Shown here: positions 1-13,731 of the stretch, in pieces
Layout: every line of letters starts with the position of its first letter
Position numbering within the stretch: position 1 is the stretch's first letter
Assembly: GCF_050436995.1 (NCBI RefSeq)
Contig: NC_134746.1
Coordinates: 12,336,501 to 12,400,500 of the forward strand
DNA: 64,000 nucleotides
Direction: 5' to 3'
Origin: Anticarsia gemmatalis
Lineage: Eukaryota; Arthropoda; Insecta; Lepidoptera; Erebidae
Translations under genes and position numbers: made by a program
The notes under the pieces: generated by a model
What the model was told of the DNA's origin: nothing
Databases searched by the model: none
The model's input: the letters and a program-made list of their open reading frames with translations, nothing else

Positions 1-2790
1 AAACAAAAAGATAGATCTTAGTTAAAATACATATCATATTTGTCACAAGAATAATATAATTTAACACGGTTTAATGACAAGCTCGCGTATTTTATGTTCT
101 AAAACGATGCTCGCGTTTTATACACACATATTCATATCAATTAAACACTATCAATAATCAAAACTAAAGCAACACTATCTCCTAATTTAAGAGATACCCT
201 TCTCAATTTCTGATCAAACTTTCAGCAACTGAAGACCAAGTCATTACATTTTGTCTTACAAACTTTCTTAACAAACTAATTCGGACTTAGACGACCAAAG
301 TTTCGAACTGAGCCTTCGCTATATTAGACCTATTTCTTAGCCTTAATTTCTTGGAGAAAACTTGCCGCAAATGGCTGAAATTCTTGCTAAAGATGAAGAA
401 AATAAAGTCAGCATTGAAGAAAATACGAAATAAAATATAGCAGGGAAAGGAAGAATGGCGTCTGCGGTGTTCGCATATTATTCTACTGTCGTTTATTTCT
501 GAACCTTGTTACTAAGAATAAAATGCTTGTCTTTGAAAAATGTTCGTGTATTATAAATCTTATGAATACCAAACTATGTAGATGTATAAATGCGGTAAAA
601 TAAGAAACTTGATATAAGTACCAAGTAGCAAATGGATTGATATAATATTTACTATTTAATGACGTAATGTGTCTTAAAATAAAAGATGGGTTTTGGATAA
701 GCCGAGCTTCTTTGTAATCAAAGACGTTTTTATGAATTTACTCTAAGATTCGGAAAAGCTAAGCCAACGTAAAACTTTTTAAATACAGAATATATTACAG
801 AAAATATATTTACTCCTAAATTTGCTACTAAACTAAGACATGAATTAATAAATAATTCAGCGTCACTAATGCATGCCTTATTTATTAGGATAACCTTTAT
901 AAAATCTATTAAAGTCAAACTCTCGTAAAACTGTAACACAAAAAGTCGTAAAGTTACTAAGTTTACTTTAATATAGTGCGTTGTAAAGTTTGTCGCCAAA
1001 CGGAGCATATTTTATGAACTGATCGAAAGTCACACGAATTTTAAAGAATAAGTGAGTTTTCAACTTTCGCGACTCGTGCACATTACATATTTAAATCGAG
1101 TTTTTAGACATGGAGAGTGTGATTTTCTACCTATCAGAAATATTATTAAAAATGGTGTAATAATATCTATTTCATTTGGTCAAAACAACTGAAAGAAACC
1201 AGCCAGAACAAAACAAACAAACAAAGAGAATTATTTTTATATATTTAGAGCTACTGCAGCTTCAAATTGTAAACTATATACCGGTATATAAAGTTCTCAA
1301 AATTGTTTATGTGTAAACTTAGTACCTACCGATATAAAAATATACTTGGCAATATCAGTATTATAAATATGAATACAAGTAAAATAAGGTCGGCTATTAT
1401 TAAATTTATCTGCACTATATTTATAATAATTATTCTCATCCTTACCCTTCGAGCTATTTTCCACAGTCGCCATTTTCCCATAATTTATAGCATCCATCTT
1501 GTTATAAATATTTAATGAAGTTTCTCTTAAAATAGACTAAATTTGATGGATGTTTTCTACAAAATGGTCCTAGAGACATCTTTTAGTTATCTGTATAAAA
1601 TCTATAATTATTACTCTAGGTACAATTAAATGCAAAAGTGACCGGTATAACTATATCTAGCGGCTTGAAGAAACTGCATGAAAACGTGATAGCTAATCAA
1701 CTAGTAACATATTTTTACACAATCTCTCGTCTAGACTGCTATATGTTTTTGTCAGTTTTCTTTTAACAAAAATACAAGTTCTGTTAAAGTCTAAAAGCGT
1801 GTGTAGGTAGAAGTCAAAAATATTTATTGCTTACTTTTTTTATCTAATATAGATTTCGCGGGGTAAAACATAAGAAATCCTACGCGTTCATTTAGGTTCC
1901 AACTAAGTGCACAAAGCAATTGAGCAGCAAACGTTCATCAGTACTTTGAGCTTTGAACCGTACACGGCTTCCAGTGGCTTTTGAAGTAGCAATGTACACT
2001 TTACCAACATAATTATAGGCTGTGTTGAACGCAAACATGTCGATTCTTACCCGAAAGGTTTTAATTTGATTAAATCTATCGATATGTCACCTTCTTTTCA
2101 GGCGTTTGATATTGAAAATTTCTGATCAAAAATTATATTATTATTAATCCTACAATGTATCCTAGACGTGCTGATCCATTCTTCATATAAATGTAGTAAG
2201 GCGCAATTTAAGTAGATGTAAGTTATAGTAATTTAGGTTAAACGAAATAAAGTAAAAGAAGGCGTTTTTAATACTCGCATTTAAAGATTGAACCAGAAAA
2301 ATAAAAGTCTATCATTGAAACATTTTATAATGAGGTCACATTTAATTCTGAAAATAGTACAGCATTCGGACTGCAGTATCCAAATACTTCAATTATTAAA
2401 TATTTGAAGTCACATATACCTAAAAGGCTTTCATTATGAAATGGCGCAGTATTTATCCATATTCACCGATAATTTGGGTTCAATTAAACCCGTTATGTAT
2501 TGACGTTTCACTCACATCACGTATATGGACAGGTTTTATTTACTTTATACTTACCAACATCACAAATCAACAAAATGGTAAATTATGTACAAAAATAGGA
2601 CGATAGTTAAATGTATTGCAAAGAATATTCGGAATTGCTATTATAATCTGTTTATTTCGAACGTCTTCTGTTTTTTTATATGATACAATATCAACAGGAC
2701 TGTAGCAATTCAGTCCTAAAAAAACCTGTATTTTAAAGAAAGATATTTAGATCGCGAGATAGTTTAACAAAACCCCTCAAAATATTCTGA
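1..2790. other. AT-rich noncoding DNA
   Basis: No exon, RNA gene or recognisable repeat was identified. Short reading frames here have no domain, splice or composition support. Confidence 0.4.
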
Positions 2791-3050
2791 TCTATACTAA
2801 TATTATAAAGCTGAAGAGTTTGTTTGTTTGTTTGTTTGTTTGTTTGTTTGTTTGTTTGAACGCGCTAATCTCAGGAACGACTGGTCCGATTTGAAAAATT
2901 CTTTCAGTGTTAGATAGCCCATTTATCGAGAAAGGCTATAGGCTATATATCATCACGCTACGACCAATAGGAGCAGAGTACCAGTGAAAAATGTTACAAA
3001 AAATTATGATTATTTTATGTGACGCAAGCGAAGTTGCGCGGGTCAGCTAG
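2791..3050 (+). mobile_element. LEP1-type non-autonomous Helitron, copy 1
   Basis: Begins TCTATACTAATATTATAAAG and ends GCGGGTCAGCTAG, preceded by the hairpin CGCAA-GCGAAG-TTGCG, as in Helitrons (5' TC, 3' CTRR with a subterminal hairpin). An internal (TTTG)n tract of about ten units lies at 2818-2858. No protein is encoded. It matches three other copies in the window. Confidence 0.85.
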
Positions 3051-3425
3051 TAAATCATGTTACGAGTAGGTATAACGCGAAAAATCCACAGTCCTTCGAA
3101 AACCTCCAGTCCTATTACAAAACTAGCATTTGAAAAAGTGTCACAACGTGCTCCAACATAATACGGAGTCACAGAATAGCATTCTTGCATGAGTATGAGT
3201 GAACAAAGGGCCTCAGCCATGGCATCCCATTGTCACATTGAAACGCACAGAAGCTTACACTCTGATGTTCATTTTGCGGTATTTTTCATTTTCATTACTG
3301 TGATGCTTAGTCTGCTGTGGATGCTTAGTTATAAAGATGGTATTTTATAATAGGAACTCGATAAATATTTTAGTAAGCTGTGTTATTGCTAAGCTATATA
3401 CCTTCTTAACTCTCACCATAATGAT

Positions 3426-3595
3426 TTCGTACCACTACCGGCTATCGACTACCGAATAGCTGCATAGATTTTGATAAAAAACTGATGCTTGCGAAATACA
3501 CTAAAGACGTTGGTCTTTAGCGTATTTTGCAAGAATTATTTTCTTTCCACAATTTTCAATATCACTCGCTAGTCGATGGTACGGAATGTAGAAAA
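3426..3595. mobile_element. CGATAG-type MITE copy with internal hairpin
   Basis: Ends carry ACCGGCTATCGACTACCGA and CTCGCTAGTCGATGGTA. Inside is a 21-bp hairpin (3488-3508 with 3513-3533) based on CTTGCGAAATAC and CTAAAGAC, with two mismatches that are G-T pairable in RNA. Related copies lie at 8178, 41703 and 63511. Confidence 0.5.
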
Positions 3596-3697
3596 TCGCG
3601 CTAAGTCCCTGAATTTGACATATTTTTGGTACTTTACGATCATGTTCTCCCACAATCTCCAACAGTCATGTCTTGGTAAATAGGCCTTCGTCACTTA

Positions 3698-3815
3698 TGC
3701 CCGGTTTCTGAGGTACATATAGCGGTAATTCATCTATTCAAACTGTCATGTTTATATGAGCTTAAACGCTATTGAATAGATAAACTACTGCTACATGTAC
3801 TTCAGAAACCGGGGG
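3698..3815. mobile_element. PIF/Harbinger-like MITE, older copy
   Basis: Same family as the 44.5 kb element: CCGGTTTCTGAGGTACAT at left and GTACTTCAGAAACCGGGGG at right, with the internal ATCTATTC/GAATAGAT arms. Arms are more diverged and the flanks (TTA, ATA) no longer match. Confidence 0.7.
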
Positions 3816-6800
3816 ATAGTGCGAGAGTAGTGGTATAATAAAAATAATAACTGCTTTAAATAACATATAATTAAGCAACGTTAAAACCTTAATTTAAACA
3901 AGCAGGCTTACAACTATCGTATTAGTTATAATAACAAGCCACGATCGACAACTGTTTAATTTGTTCAACAAATTGCTACAACGTTTGCTAACAAACTACA
4001 CGAGTTAGGCAAATTGTTTGTTTATGTTGCGTTGTCATAGTAAATTGGTAATACGCCAGGCATAATGCGTAGATAGAGGAAAAGTAAACGACATAAATAT
4101 GTATTGGTACTGATTATTTACTTATAACTTCGAAATTCTCCCCTCAAAATGTTGTACATGATAGTGATCTGTCTTCTTCGCACATATACAATTTTCCAAA
4201 AGATTGAGAATGACAAAACACTGTGAAACTAATCAAAGTTTACATGACGTTTATTAGAAAGACAGTAAATAAAATACAAAAAATGTGATGAAAACATGAT
4301 TTCACATTTGAAAGCATCTGTTTGATGTTCCAAAAAAACATTATACAAACACTAACTTAAAAAAACTTGATGCAAAATTGCCCACAAAACAGATTAACTA
4401 TTTATTGCCAAGCAAGTCTTTCGAGAACATCTAAGATATATTTCTACAAGGTCTCCAAGAAAAAGATGCGAAGAAAGGAAGAATATGTGTTCGGTGTAGA
4501 CATATTCATTTTCATAACACATACCTTTTTTCTAAGAACACCAAATATTTCGGCTGCCTTCTAAATAAGCTTCCATGTAAAATTTACAAAGTTTAGCCAA
4601 AATTGCGTACAATTTGTTAAACAGCTGTTATTAAGTACATGACATTTTTAAGCGCCCTTCCGTTCTGTCATGGCGTCTTTTCAAATTACCCTCATTTGGT
4701 TACAAAAGCTAGTGAACTAAGTTAAATAAATGTACAGAGTCTATTTTATTTCTTGCTACCAGTTAATTCTTGGAAAGCTTTGTTTAAAACAGAATTACGT
4801 ATTTGCAGTTAATTAGATAATTAAGTACAGTCAGCAACAAAAGGTACAGTTTGCAGAATTAATTCACAAAAAAGCTCTCACTTCGTCTTACTTATTTTCT
4901 GGAATTCACTTTTTATTTTACTTTTAGCCTTATCTCTTTAATGACAGGCTTTTGTTATTAAAGTGCGCAAAGGTAAATTTAGAAGAATTTTTAATTTTAT
5001 AATTATCCAAATACATGAACACTTAGTATGGCAAGACCTTAAAAATAATGGAATACTAAATTAAAATATGCAATAACAAAACTCAGCAACATTTTTAATT
5101 CACCGAAATTCTACAAAAACAACTATTTTCTCCGTTTACAGTCGTAAAAGTAATCCAATCTTCAAACAAAAGAAACGTCCAAGAAAGCAGTACTTCCAAT
5201 AAATTAGTTATGTTCAGTTCACTAAATGCGGTAATAACTCCTTCAATTCCGTTCCAGATGGATGGTTCCTTAAATCTTTACCTTTTTGCAGCCGTTACAC
5301 GATCACAATCATCAAATATTGACTTTTGTTCCAAGGTAATTTTCGCAGCGAAAAATTTTCTGGGAAATCTTTAATAATGGTCTCTGGTTTTGTTCAGCTA
5401 AATGGTAAAAGATCTAGTATATGATAAGAAACAGGCCTTCTAATGATATTCTCTGCTAAATTAGTGTTGAAACGTGGTACCCAAAAGTTAAGTTTTGCTG
5501 CGATGTTTTACAAAAAAAAATGGGATAAAAACTGACTTTAAATATATAAGGCTTAATCCAAGTAGGTACCTAAATACTTTTATTTTATAGCTCAAGAACA
5601 TGGTTAACGGTCATATCGGTAACGTAAAAAAAACGTGCGATTTCTAACTTATAACTATCATATTGAGCCTTAAACAATTCCATATAGCACCAGACACATA
5701 TCCAAGGCAACTGATCAAATGAAAGAAACATTACAAACCTAACCAATAAATCAGAACCGCCCTTAATTCAGTGCATTTCAAAACATGTATCCGAAAGCGA
5801 TAACCAGCCTTACAACACGTGTAATACATACGCACGTGTTTTATCTACTGGCCAGCATGTTGCTGTTGACCAATCATTTAATAAACAGCATATTTCGACA
5901 CCGACAGGTGTTCTGCAGGTAATATTATTATACAGATAGGCCTTGATTCCACTTACTGCTCTTTTTGTCCCTTTTAGGAATACAACTTCTGCGCTAAATG
6001 AATCTTGTTTTGCTAGCAACTTTATATAAATAAGGATTACGAAGTCGATATAGTTGTTTAATTATTTTCAAGTTTCTGGATCAAACCAATATTATGTTCA
6101 TATTTTATGACACCCGGTTAAACCGATGCAAATATTACAGCGGTCAACATAAGATTTAAATGGAAAAACGGATTTTATAAAAAATACATAGCAATCTAGA
6201 GCTTGAGATCACACTGGTTGTTCATTGAAGCGAAGCAAGGCTACAGTGCAAGGAAACGGAGAAATACTAATCCACGCTTCGTCGATTGAAAAGCAGCCTA
6301 AATCGGGACTTATGACAGATTAAAACTGTAATCGTCTAAACAGTAATTAATAGGTGAAACATAACACAGCAATAAATGGATGTATTTAGACCCGCCTTTA
6401 AAAAGGGTAAAAAAGAGCAGATACGAGATGGTATTATCATAATATTATCTGACTTGGCCAACTTTTGTCAGTAAAAGTGCCTCAAGGTCTAGCAAGGTCT
6501 GCGAAATTTGAATACAGTGAGATACGGATCGCCGACCGCAATTTGGAATTGTTATCGAAATGTTTCTGTTTCACGTCCGTGTACGTGACCAGGATACTAT
6601 AGGAAGCTAAAAGGCCGTAAAGCCGTAAACAACAACAATTTACCACGAGACAAGTGCCGCAGTTTTTCTTGAGAAATGCAAAACAGCAATCGTTGGTAGG
6701 GTAATAACGCGAATTCGTGAGATGGATAGGTAACCGTATTTTGGGATTCTAAGGGATTTTGGTTAGGTTTGCTAGTCCTTTTGGTTCAAAAGATAAAATA

Positions 6801-7365
6801 ACTTGATTTGATTTACAACTCTCGCGACTTGTACACATAACAGACTAATGCAAAGCGTCTTAAATACGATTGAAAAGTTATGATCGCCTATTTGTTTACC
6901 TGACGCACGTTTCTTTCTTTCTGTTGCATGAAAAGTTTTACGCAATTTGAGTTATTCCAGTTAAAAATATTAAATACAAAATAGCTTAATCCTAGAAAGT
7001 AACTTCTAATAAATTTCTCTGATATTCCACACAGCGTTGTACAATATGCAAGTGTTACATAAACTAGGTGCCGGGTGGCTGTAGTTAGAATATATGGTAT
7101 CATCTGACATTTTGTGGTGTACAACTTGCATGGCTTTGGGTTAGGAACATGGTATGGACACATGTGTTATTTGGTATTAAATGTAGCAGAAATTCATAAA
7201 AAGCTGATAAGAGAATCTTTTTGACAATGCACACACAACTTTAACAACCGTTTGGGCGTTTGCCAAAAAAGTGGCCTTGACCCTCAATGTCCTATCTCCG
7301 TGGTAAATTTCATCAATATCGGTACAGTCGTTTGAACGTGATATCGCAACAGACAGGCAGACTTT
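3816..7365. other. AT-rich noncoding DNA
   Basis: No supported exon or RNA gene. Reading frames here (for example 4367-4564 and 5810-6019) are short, without domain or splice support. Confidence 0.4.
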
Positions 7366-7590
7366 TGTATTCTTCTTCTTCTTCTTATCGTATGGTTAGT
7401 GGTCAACCTAGTGTCAAAGTTGTTCAAGCCGCCCGAAGGCCTTTGACGTGGCTTAACGACTGTTATCTTAATCGACAACAACCGGGACCGACTTTTTACG
7501 TGCCCTCCGAAGCACGGAGACGCCCAGTTCAAATACCACTATGCGGTCACCCATCTATGGAATGACCGCGCCTAGTGAGATTATTTGCAC
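7366..7590 (-). mobile_element. 5S-rRNA-headed SINE copy, minus strand
   Basis: Reverse complement of the 23.4 kb copy: GAAGAAGAAGAA tail at 7370-7386, body (CTTGAACAACTTTGACACTA), and head ATGGGTGACCGCATAGTGG. The 5' part of the 5S-like head is replaced by unrelated sequence (5'-truncated or rearranged). Open frames on both strands here are repeat artefacts. Confidence 0.7.
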
Positions 7591-8177
7591 AGTTAAGCTT
7601 TTTAATAGACACATTACAGTCGGAATTATTTAACGGTCTCCTTTAATCGATTTTATGATACAAGTACGTGACTTTTGATTAATTTTAATGACTAAAATCT
7701 AGATTAAAAATAGTATTCAGGTTTATTTCAATACATTTTCCTCCTTAATGCATTACAAATTAAAATGATTGCATTTTGATTAATGTTTATCAAATCGGAA
7801 ATACTTTTTGATTTCACCCTGATTCAAATCAAATACAATGATAAATCTTTCTTCCAATTTCGTTCTCTCCTTGGAAAGTAAGTTATCATTAAAAATATTA
7901 TTCGCAATCATTTTCCTCTAGCCGTTTTAATCTGCTCGTATTAAACCGTTTGACATAACAAAGTTCGTTCAAAAACTTAACAAAAACGTCGAACCATTGT
8001 CAAAAATATATTGACACTTAAACGTATTATATTGTAATACTACGACCTACTTTCGATATTTATTTTTGGACAATCGATTGAATGACCAATGTCCATTTTA
8101 AGAGTTTCTTATGAATTCAAGTCGGTCTGTGGCTCACATTCACGATACTTGTAGGTCGAGATAAAATATGTTAGGCC

Positions 8178-8340
8178 CGTAGCGCGATACTATACTACTA
8201 TCGACTGTCGACAACCGGCTAGCTATCGAGAAATGTTGTTATGAAAAGTTAATCAGCGCCTTTAGTGGGCATCGTAGAAATTATTTTTTCAGCACATTTT
8301 AGATGTCAAATTGTCCCTACTCGATATTAACGACTGTAGA
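8178..8340 (-). mobile_element. CGATAG-type MITE copy
   Basis: Shares TACTATCGACTGTCGACAAC, CGGCTAGCTATCGAGAAAT and the ACATTTTAGATGTCAAA core, in reverse orientation, with the 41.7 kb copy. About 145-160 bp, noncoding. Confidence 0.6.
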
Positions 8341-9339
8341 GAATTGCGCTTCATTTTTCACTATTTCTATATCTATTAGATCACATTGTTTTTATTAATT
8401 TACTGTCAATTTAGTAGATAGGTTATTTAGCACTTGTCTGTAAAGCCAGGCCTTTATGTTTTACTTTGCTGTTTTAAAAAGGTTTTGTGATTGGACGCCA
8501 AGGACGTTGCCATGTTTGTTGAAGTAAAAATTTTGCCGCCTTGCCACAAAAAGTTTAGGAGTGTTCAAGTTCTAGGTGTTTAAAAATGATTACGGAAAAA
8601 AAGAATCCAAAATATACATAAAAATTAAATGTACATAAGTATTTGAACTGTTACGTTATTGTTATAATTTAGTCATTAACATGTTTATTAATGCAAAAGA
8701 GACACAGAAGAAAACAGGCTTTTTTATACATTTTTATGTAAAGTCGCTTATGGTATTTTTAACGCGTTGTTTAGGAAATAGTTGTACGCAATGTCTCATC
8801 GTAACATTAAATTTTATCTCTCATCGTATATTTTAATGTTATAATTATTTAGGTATGGTAATATTACCATAGAACAAGGTTGAATCATTTTTAAACACGT
8901 CTCTTGGATATTTTGCATGAAATTTTGAGAGAACGCAATGTTGTGGAGATTGTAAAGGAATATTAAAGTGTTGTCGTTGAAAATATGTTTGAAATTTTAT
9001 GTTTGTATTACCTACCTACTTAATTTTAACACTTTCAGAACTAAACGTCGCGTTTTTCTCTATTTAGTGTATGAAGCTCACTGCGGCATAACCTTGCAGC
9101 ATTTTCTGCGTCAAGGCTTTTTTAAACCTACCTACTTACACGTTATTATCCCCTACTTTTCCTTTGGGCATACAGATATAGCGAGCTAAAATTAAATACT
9201 GCGGTCTCTAGCGGTACTAGGGGAAAGAAGCACTAGGCACATCTGATTACTCTCAGAATCAAGTTTTAGTACCTTTATTGAAGACCTAATAAAAGATACA
9301 ATAATATATATCCCCCCGTAATATATGCAGGCTAAACCC

Positions 9340-9470
9340 AATCTTCTTCTTGTCGTATGGTTAGTGGTCAATTCGGTGACAAAGTTGTTCAAGCCGCACA
9401 TTTATTAATGTTTATTGAGCCACATCATAGGCTCAGCCTTTGACATGGCTCAATAAAGACGTCTTAATAC
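9340..9470 (-). mobile_element. 5S-headed SINE, 3' tail copy
   Basis: Only the 3' body is present (plus strand TTGTCGTATGGTTAGTGGTC through AAAGTTGTTCAAGCCG), and it is interrupted by about 35 unrelated bases before CCTTTGACATGGCT. Confidence 0.55.
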
Positions 9471-10170
9471 ACCTATTCTTCTTAGAACAGAATAACTGTT
9501 TTAAAAAATACAATATGGCACCCTATCTACAGAAATCCAATTGCTTACAAATAGAATTTACCCGTAGTACCTGGATAATCGGAAACTTTTCCATCACAGC
9601 AAATGGACTGAAATCAAATTACCGCCGGAGCACGGCATCAAGCACTAATGGACTAAACTCAGTTAAAAACAATAGCACTACAATACGAAACACAGCTAGC
9701 TAATAAAGCCCCGACAAATCGGTTTATAAGTACCTTCAATTGTAATAGAAGATAGTCTGCAAATGTCCCTACTATGAGCTTTGGTGACATTTGAACTATA
9801 CAAGATCTCAAAACACTTGTGACTTTGCAATCGAGTTACTATCGACATGTTTTAAGCAAAATCATGGAGCAATCGTAACGATTGTCAAAATTAACTTCGT
9901 CATAATTATATCCAAGTGCTCTTGACAATGGTAAATTTTATGGAAAATTTTATTATGAGTGAACAGTTAAATCTTGTTGTCTACATAATTAGCTTATACC
10001 TACTTTTAAATAAACTTACAATCCATCGAATCTATATTTACTTCAAGGACTATACAATCGAATCAGCTCAATCGAAATAATTACATACGTTCAACTGTCA
10101 ATATTGAAGTTATTAAATATAAAACGAATGTATTTTATAAATAATTCATACAAATACTAGTCACTAATGA

Positions 10171-10376
10171 CTTATACATAATTCTTCTGTAAGTGTGTAT
10201 GTCACTGAACTTCTCTTAAACGACTGGACCGATTTTGATGAAATTTTTTGTGTGTGTTCAAGGGGATCTGAGAATGATCTTAGATTCACAATTTTGTCCG
10301 CTGGACAATGTTTTTTTAATTAATTTTTAATTTATTAGTAACATGTAGACAGGACAACGTCTGTCGGGTCCGCTAG
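10171..10376 (+). mobile_element. Helitron-like repeat, second family
   Basis: Contains ACGACTGGACCGATTTTGAT and ends GACAACGTCTGTCGGGTCCG then CTAGT, with a short GACA/TGTC hairpin before the CTAG end. The head is approximately CTTATACATAATTCTTC. Noncoding. Confidence 0.6.
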
Positions 10377-13310
10377 TGACTTTATAAAACGAGAACACGT
10401 GGTAGGAGCCTGGTATTGTCAAATACGGATTAGGGTGATTGTTTCTTTAATAGACTGTGACAATTGCGACCTTTTGAGGCAGAACAATGAACTGCCTTTG
10501 CCTCTATTATGTTATTTAAATGCATGGCGACGCTCTGAAACAAATCATATCATAAAACACTCGTTAAATTTTAATTGAAATTTATGCTCGTTATACATAA
10601 AAGTTTTATATAAAGTACAAACTTGATCACTTCAACTATGACGTTAAAAGTTTTAAAAGCTTGTAAAATATTTAATAATCGTACATTTTTGATAGCAGTG
10701 TCTCTGAAAGCTGGGTTAAATAAAAGACGACAGGTATTATCATCTCATTTGACTGAGTAATGAGAAAAACTTGGTTGATGGCAGTTCAAAAGAGTCTTTA
10801 TTTCTTTTTATAAGCGTACTTATTTTTGTATTTCGTAGGATTGTAAAAAATGTGTAGTAGGTATATTTTCTTCCGAGAATCGAAAGGGAAATTTAAACGT
10901 GCTATTTAAGATTTCTTTCTTTGGATATTGAACCAAGATTTAACGATTGTTCATGACAATAACTAGAACCATACTTTTAACGTGCGCTTCGAAGCATGGA
11001 GAGTGAACGACATCTAATTTAAATATTGAAGCAGCCGTCTAGTAAACGGCTCTTAGAATCCATAAATAATACTTTCCTTTACTACTAGAAAACAAAAGCC
11101 GAGACATCCTAGCAAATCATAAATCCGACATGACCCTTTCTATCTCAGAGAGGCTCAATATAGCCAGAAAGCCTTCCTAAATCATGTAAAGCGTCAGGAC
11201 ACAAAGGGTACAGTAAATGAGCTACTTTTGTTGCCAGCACTAAATACAACTCCAATTTACGTATGTCAAATGACACAAAGGCTGAATAGACGCTAAGGAC
11301 GCCATTGTCTATGGTATAACTGTAACGTACGGTTGTCAAAACTGTCAGTTCCTTCTGCGGGTATGCATGATGGGGTGTGAATGGGTTTAGGTTAATTAGT
11401 TTTGTGTGATAACGGTACAGACGTTATTGTAATTGCTCTCAACTATTTGTGACACGGTTGGACAAATACATGTGTCTGACATTCAACGCTAATTTGCAAA
11501 CGTCTCTTTCTTTTATTTGAAACGAAGTTTTGCTAATATAATAAACAAAAGTTACCTACTTAAACGTGAAATGACTAACAATTTTCTTATTTATGTTTTA
11601 GTTGCGTGTCTACTTGAATTGTTTTTATTGGCGTTAAATCCTCAAAACATACCCAAATCGGTGGCTAACAGGGGTCATGTGATACTTAAACTAACAATAA
11701 ACATGTCTACATCAGTAAAATTAGCAAAACAATATTTCAAACTTAATTTACGTGTGCCGTGTCAAAACCAACCGATAAATTATCTCTCACTTCCCTAATC
11801 AAACCGTGAAACAACACAATTAGTTACGGTACTACCAGTAAACACTTTCAAATACTTATAACAATTATTTTATTTAGCAACACGACATCTAGGTACAAAG
11901 TATTTAGGTTTACGACTGTTCCTCCGATCACTCGATTGACCGTCAAACGCGGAACTGTGACGTAATCAAGTTTTTAATCTCTTTGTAATTCAACATCTCA
12001 AATGTTTGTTAACGCTTTCAACATCGTTTCAGCAATATCATCTTACAAGATTTGAGCAATTGATAAACTACTTTTCAAGATTTACTTAATTGGTTTTGTG
12101 TTACAAATAATTGTTTATCCTGATCTTGTTTTTTCAGGTCGTTGTCGTTTTAAGAATTCTTGATAATAAGATAGTTGTAGCAAATAAGCAGATTTTTTAT
12201 CGATAATTATTTGGTAAGTATTAAGTACTTATTGATAATTTAAAATAGGTTTCTTAGACCATTCGTATCATCAGTTATTTTCCTATACAAAAAAGTTGTA
12301 TACTTAGTGAGTCCTTTGTTCTATCCTGCAAAGATTAAACCAACCTTTTTTAAAGTGGCTTTGCTTTGTAATAAAAGAGTAAATGGTGTGGCTCAAGCTG
12401 TCAGCTTCCGAAGAGATTAAACTCACGTTAACCTTTAAAAACTACTTACTTCCGCAATCCGGTAACTTTTTACCTTTTTAGATTCAGTAGATTTACTGCT
12501 TTATTCGTTCACTTACTTATATGCTACCAGTTAGAGAAAATATTAGGATACTCAATCAAAATAAAATAATTTATTAATTTAGGTTAAATATAGACACTTA
12601 TGATTGCCAGAACTACAATAGGTAAATTTATCGCCCGTTCGAAAGAATTCAAGGTCTAGTAAAAAAATCGTAAAGTTAATCGGGAGTTTGTAAATCAGTG
12701 TCTAAAATATGTAAATGGGTTTGCCCTTATTGCATTATCCTTTAGGGAGATACAAGCGTAATGTTATGTAGATTTGTTGTAGCTTCTATTACACGCAACT
12801 TAAGCCTAACTTTATCATAGAATAGTAGTCTATTTCACGGCCTGTGACTTCAAAGCAATGTTTGTCGGAACAAAAAGGTAAATAAACTAATTAATGTTAA
12901 TCGACTAGGTACAAAATTTTCTTTGCTTCGTTTTCTGCTTGAAAAACAATCATACAATAAAAACAAACTTTTGTATTTTACAGTAACAGACAGTCAAAAG
13001 GTAAGGATTCACTTGATTTAATGCAACAAAACCTTTCTAACCATTTAATACTAAATAATCTAAGATAACATACAAACTTGTGGGTGGCAAGATCGCTTTG
13101 CTTTAAGTCAAAGGTGTTGGACACCCACACAACGGCCATTTAAAATGACGGTCAGCCATTTTGAAACTGAACACGGCAACCATAACACTGACATGGTTTA
13201 GACCGCATATTGTTTGCTATAATAATATCCTAAGGGTAATGTTTATTTTGTCTCCTGTGTACAAGCATTTGGAGTCTCTCAGTTTCCCGTCAATCATAGA
13301 TAGTAAGTAA
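10377..13310. other. AT-rich noncoding DNA
   Basis: Nothing coding recognised. A patch at 13130-13200 is rich in GGCCATTT/AAAATGGC words (minus-strand AAAATGGCTGACCG), possibly promoter-like, but no exon structure follows. Confidence 0.35.
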
Positions 13311-13469
13311 TCTATACTAATATTATCTATATTAATATATATCATCACGCTACGAGCAATAGGAGCAGAGTACCAGTAAGAAATGTTACAAAAACGGGGT
13401 AAATTTCACCCATTGTCCCAGTTGCCCAGTGTGTTATGTGACGCAAGCGAAGTTGCGCGGGTCAGCTAG
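13311..13469 (+). mobile_element. LEP1-type Helitron, copy 2 (internally deleted)
   Basis: Has the same 5' end (TCTATACTAATATTAT) and 3' end (GCGGGTCAGCTAG) as copy 1, but the TTTG tract and neighbouring core are missing. The remaining core (GAGCAATAGGAGCAGAGTAC) aligns with copy 1. Confidence 0.8.
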
Positions 13470-13644
13470 TGATATAAATATAAATAAAATAAGCCCCTTT
13501 AGTTATTATCAAGTAGGTATTTGAAATAAATTATTGACTTAATTGCATACTAAAGTGTCTGATACTTATGAGACTTATCTATTGTGTAAACAAATGCATT
13601 TGGAGTGTGCCGCTTCAACATCTAAATAAATATAATAAATGTAA

Positions 13645-13731
13645 ACCATTAATGTCCCATTATTGGGCAAAGGTCTCCTCTGAGAATAAGGGAGGGGCTT
13701 GGCCTTGAGTCCACCACGCTGGCTAAGTGCC
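13645..13731 (-). mobile_element. RTE/SINE 3' fragment
   Basis: The plus strand shows ATGTCCCATTATTGGGCAAA then GTCTCCTC, and CCACCACGCTGGCTAAGTGC, reverse complements of the ubiquitous CTTTGCCCAGCAGTGGGAC motif of lepidopteran RTE-like repeats. Confidence 0.6.

Noticed and set aside
2818..2858. CRISPR-like short tandem repeat
   Set aside because: A simple TTTG microsatellite inside a Helitron, without spacers, in eukaryotic DNA.
7284..7565. Frames on both strands at 7.3-7.5 kb
   Set aside because: They run through a SINE copy; the same peptides recur at 23.4 and 54.5 kb only because the repeat does.
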